Origin: Polydactylus sextarius
Taxonomy: Eukaryota; Chordata; Actinopteri; Polynemidae
Assembly: GCA_016801845.1 (NCBI GenBank)
Contig: CM028917.1
Location: forward strand, 5,029,501-5,093,500
DNA: 64,000 nucleotides
Direction of reading: 5' to 3'
Part shown: positions 62,891-64,000 of the stretch, piece after piece
Numbering within the stretch: position 1 is the stretch's first letter
How the letters are laid out: each line of letters starts with the position of its first letter
Notes under the pieces: generated by a model
What the model was told of the DNA's origin: nothing
Databases searched by the model: none
Seen by the model: the letters and a program-made list of their open reading frames with translations, nothing else
Made by a program: the position numbers and the translations under genes

Positions 62891-63606
62891 AGAAACCATG
62901 GAAATTATCTGATAAAAGATTTACAAGGTCGATATCTTACCCTCAGATTTGGGGAAGAAGCAGTTCTTAAGGTCCAAATCTAAGGGAAGTGTGATGTGTA
63001 GTGGTGAACAGAATGTGAAAGATCGTCTTGATGTGGTTTGTTCACCTGAGTAGATCGTTTCAGTGGATGTCTTCTATGTACTGGCATCACTGAGCCATCA
63101 TCTCTATCCAGAGTTATATTATGTCCAACATTACGCCCAAATACTCTCAATTGTGCAAAGCTCAAAATTTACCATAAAATTCTATTTGGACCTGCTGTGG
63201 TCTGTCAGAGAGAGAGTCCTTTATTCAGAGACACAGAGGTAAGAACTGAGCATATTGAAAGCTGAACTCAAGCCAACAGAAACTGTCCTGGCAAAGGTTT
63301 TGAAGCTTTCCACATGAGTGACAACAGTGTAAATGTTTAGGGTGAGAGAGAGGTGACTTCATCTGTGGCACTCACTCACTCAACACACTCTGATTCAGAG
63401 TGGACCAGTAGCGGTATTTTTAGTACTTATTTGTGTGACATCATAATTGTAAGCATGGTCTTGTGATCAAAGTTTCCAGTTTTAAGCTAGATTTTTATTG
63501 ATTCATTTTTTTTCTATTATATTTTGAGCAGTTACAAATACACTTTTTTTGGACAGATTTCAGTTTCTTTTACTACCAGAGATTCATCACTCTTCCTATT
63601 GAGCTA
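62891..63606. other. Unannotated sequence
   Basis: No gene or clear repeat. Confidence 0.45.
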
Positions 63607-63797
63607 TTTGGAACGCCCAGATAGCCACGTGGTTAGGACGCACCACTTCAGCACATAAGCTGTGCAGCGATCACCAGTTTGAATCCTGGCTGTGCTGATA
63701 ATTTCTATGTGTCATTCCTTCTCTCTTCTTCCCATCCTGTCTATCTTCACTAACCTGTCAATAAGTGCAAATGGCCAAAAATATATCTTTAAAAAAT
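63607..63797 (+). mobile_element. tRNA-derived SINE
   Basis: Head GATAGCCACGTGGTTAGGACG, then B-box-like GTTTGAATCCTGG at about 63677, CTGTGCTGATAATTTCTATG, the CT-rich TCCTTCTCTCTTCTTCCCAT, CCTGTCAATAAGTGCAAATGGCC and a short A-rich tail (TTTAAAAAA). Same family as the nested copy at 38.2 kb. A target duplication was not resolved. Confidence 0.88.
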
Positions 63798-64000
63798 GGT
63801 GATTATTTGACTAAGTACTACATTTATCTCCTTATGAATCTCCAATTAATTTACAACAATGTACCACAAGTTAGTTCATTTATGTCTGTGGATTCTAATT
63901 ATTCAGCTAATTCATTAACACAAGACTGTATTAATGCCATAGCTTACATTTCACAAAAAAGCTACCAATGACTAGCATGACACATTCTAAAATATGTTTC

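Overview
This is a 64 kb stretch of AT-rich, non-coding animal DNA, almost certainly from a teleost fish and probably a spiny-rayed one. The reasons are long (CA)n, (AT)n and (GA)n microsatellites, many decayed non-LTR retrotransposon (LINE) pieces of fish type, tRNA-derived SINEs of the kinds scattered through fish genomes, and hAT-like miniature DNA elements. No bacterial-type operon, CRISPR array or prophage is present. The longest open frames (up to 181 codons) are chance frames, frames through simple repeats, or frames antisense to LINEs. I can support no intact protein-coding gene.

Layout. 1-8 kb: (AT)n tract, an unexplained coding-like stretch on the minus strand (3.2-4.5 kb) and a LINE 3' end (5.9 kb). 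8-13 kb: an L1 ORF2 tail, telomere-like repeats, a SINE-like element at 11.3 kb, and two inverted copies of one fish repeat (10.0 and 12.7 kb). 13-24 kb: a very long (CA)n, a long (GA)n, and mostly unique sequence with a few candidate conserved non-coding blocks. 24.6-27 kb: two SINE pieces and an L2-like LINE. 27.4-27.7 kb: an intact tRNA-Arg(TCG) gene, a decayed tRNA-Arg-like copy beside it and a GC-rich hairpin. 31-37 kb: two more LINE ends. 37.8-38.7 kb: a DNA transposon with a SINE nested inside it, then a hAT-like end. 42.6-43.1 kb: a hAT-like miniature element. 46-54 kb: four LINE fragments and other relics. 57.2 kb: a BED zinc-finger remnant. 58.5-59.9 kb: a decayed LINE with endonuclease and reverse transcriptase parts. 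60-62 kb: several fish repeats and short perfect palindromes. 62.3-62.6 kb: the only CpG-rich block, with an ETS-type site and a strong minus-strand splice donor. 63.6 kb: a SINE.

How it fits together. The one working gene I can call with confidence is the tRNA. The CpG-rich block looks like a promoter and first exon of a gene read leftward, so most of the window may be its first intron or the intergenic space beside it; this is inference. The rest is transposon graveyard and simple repeats, with scattered stretches that may be regulatory but cannot be proven without cross-species comparison. I saw no new biological system; the best leads are listed as findings.
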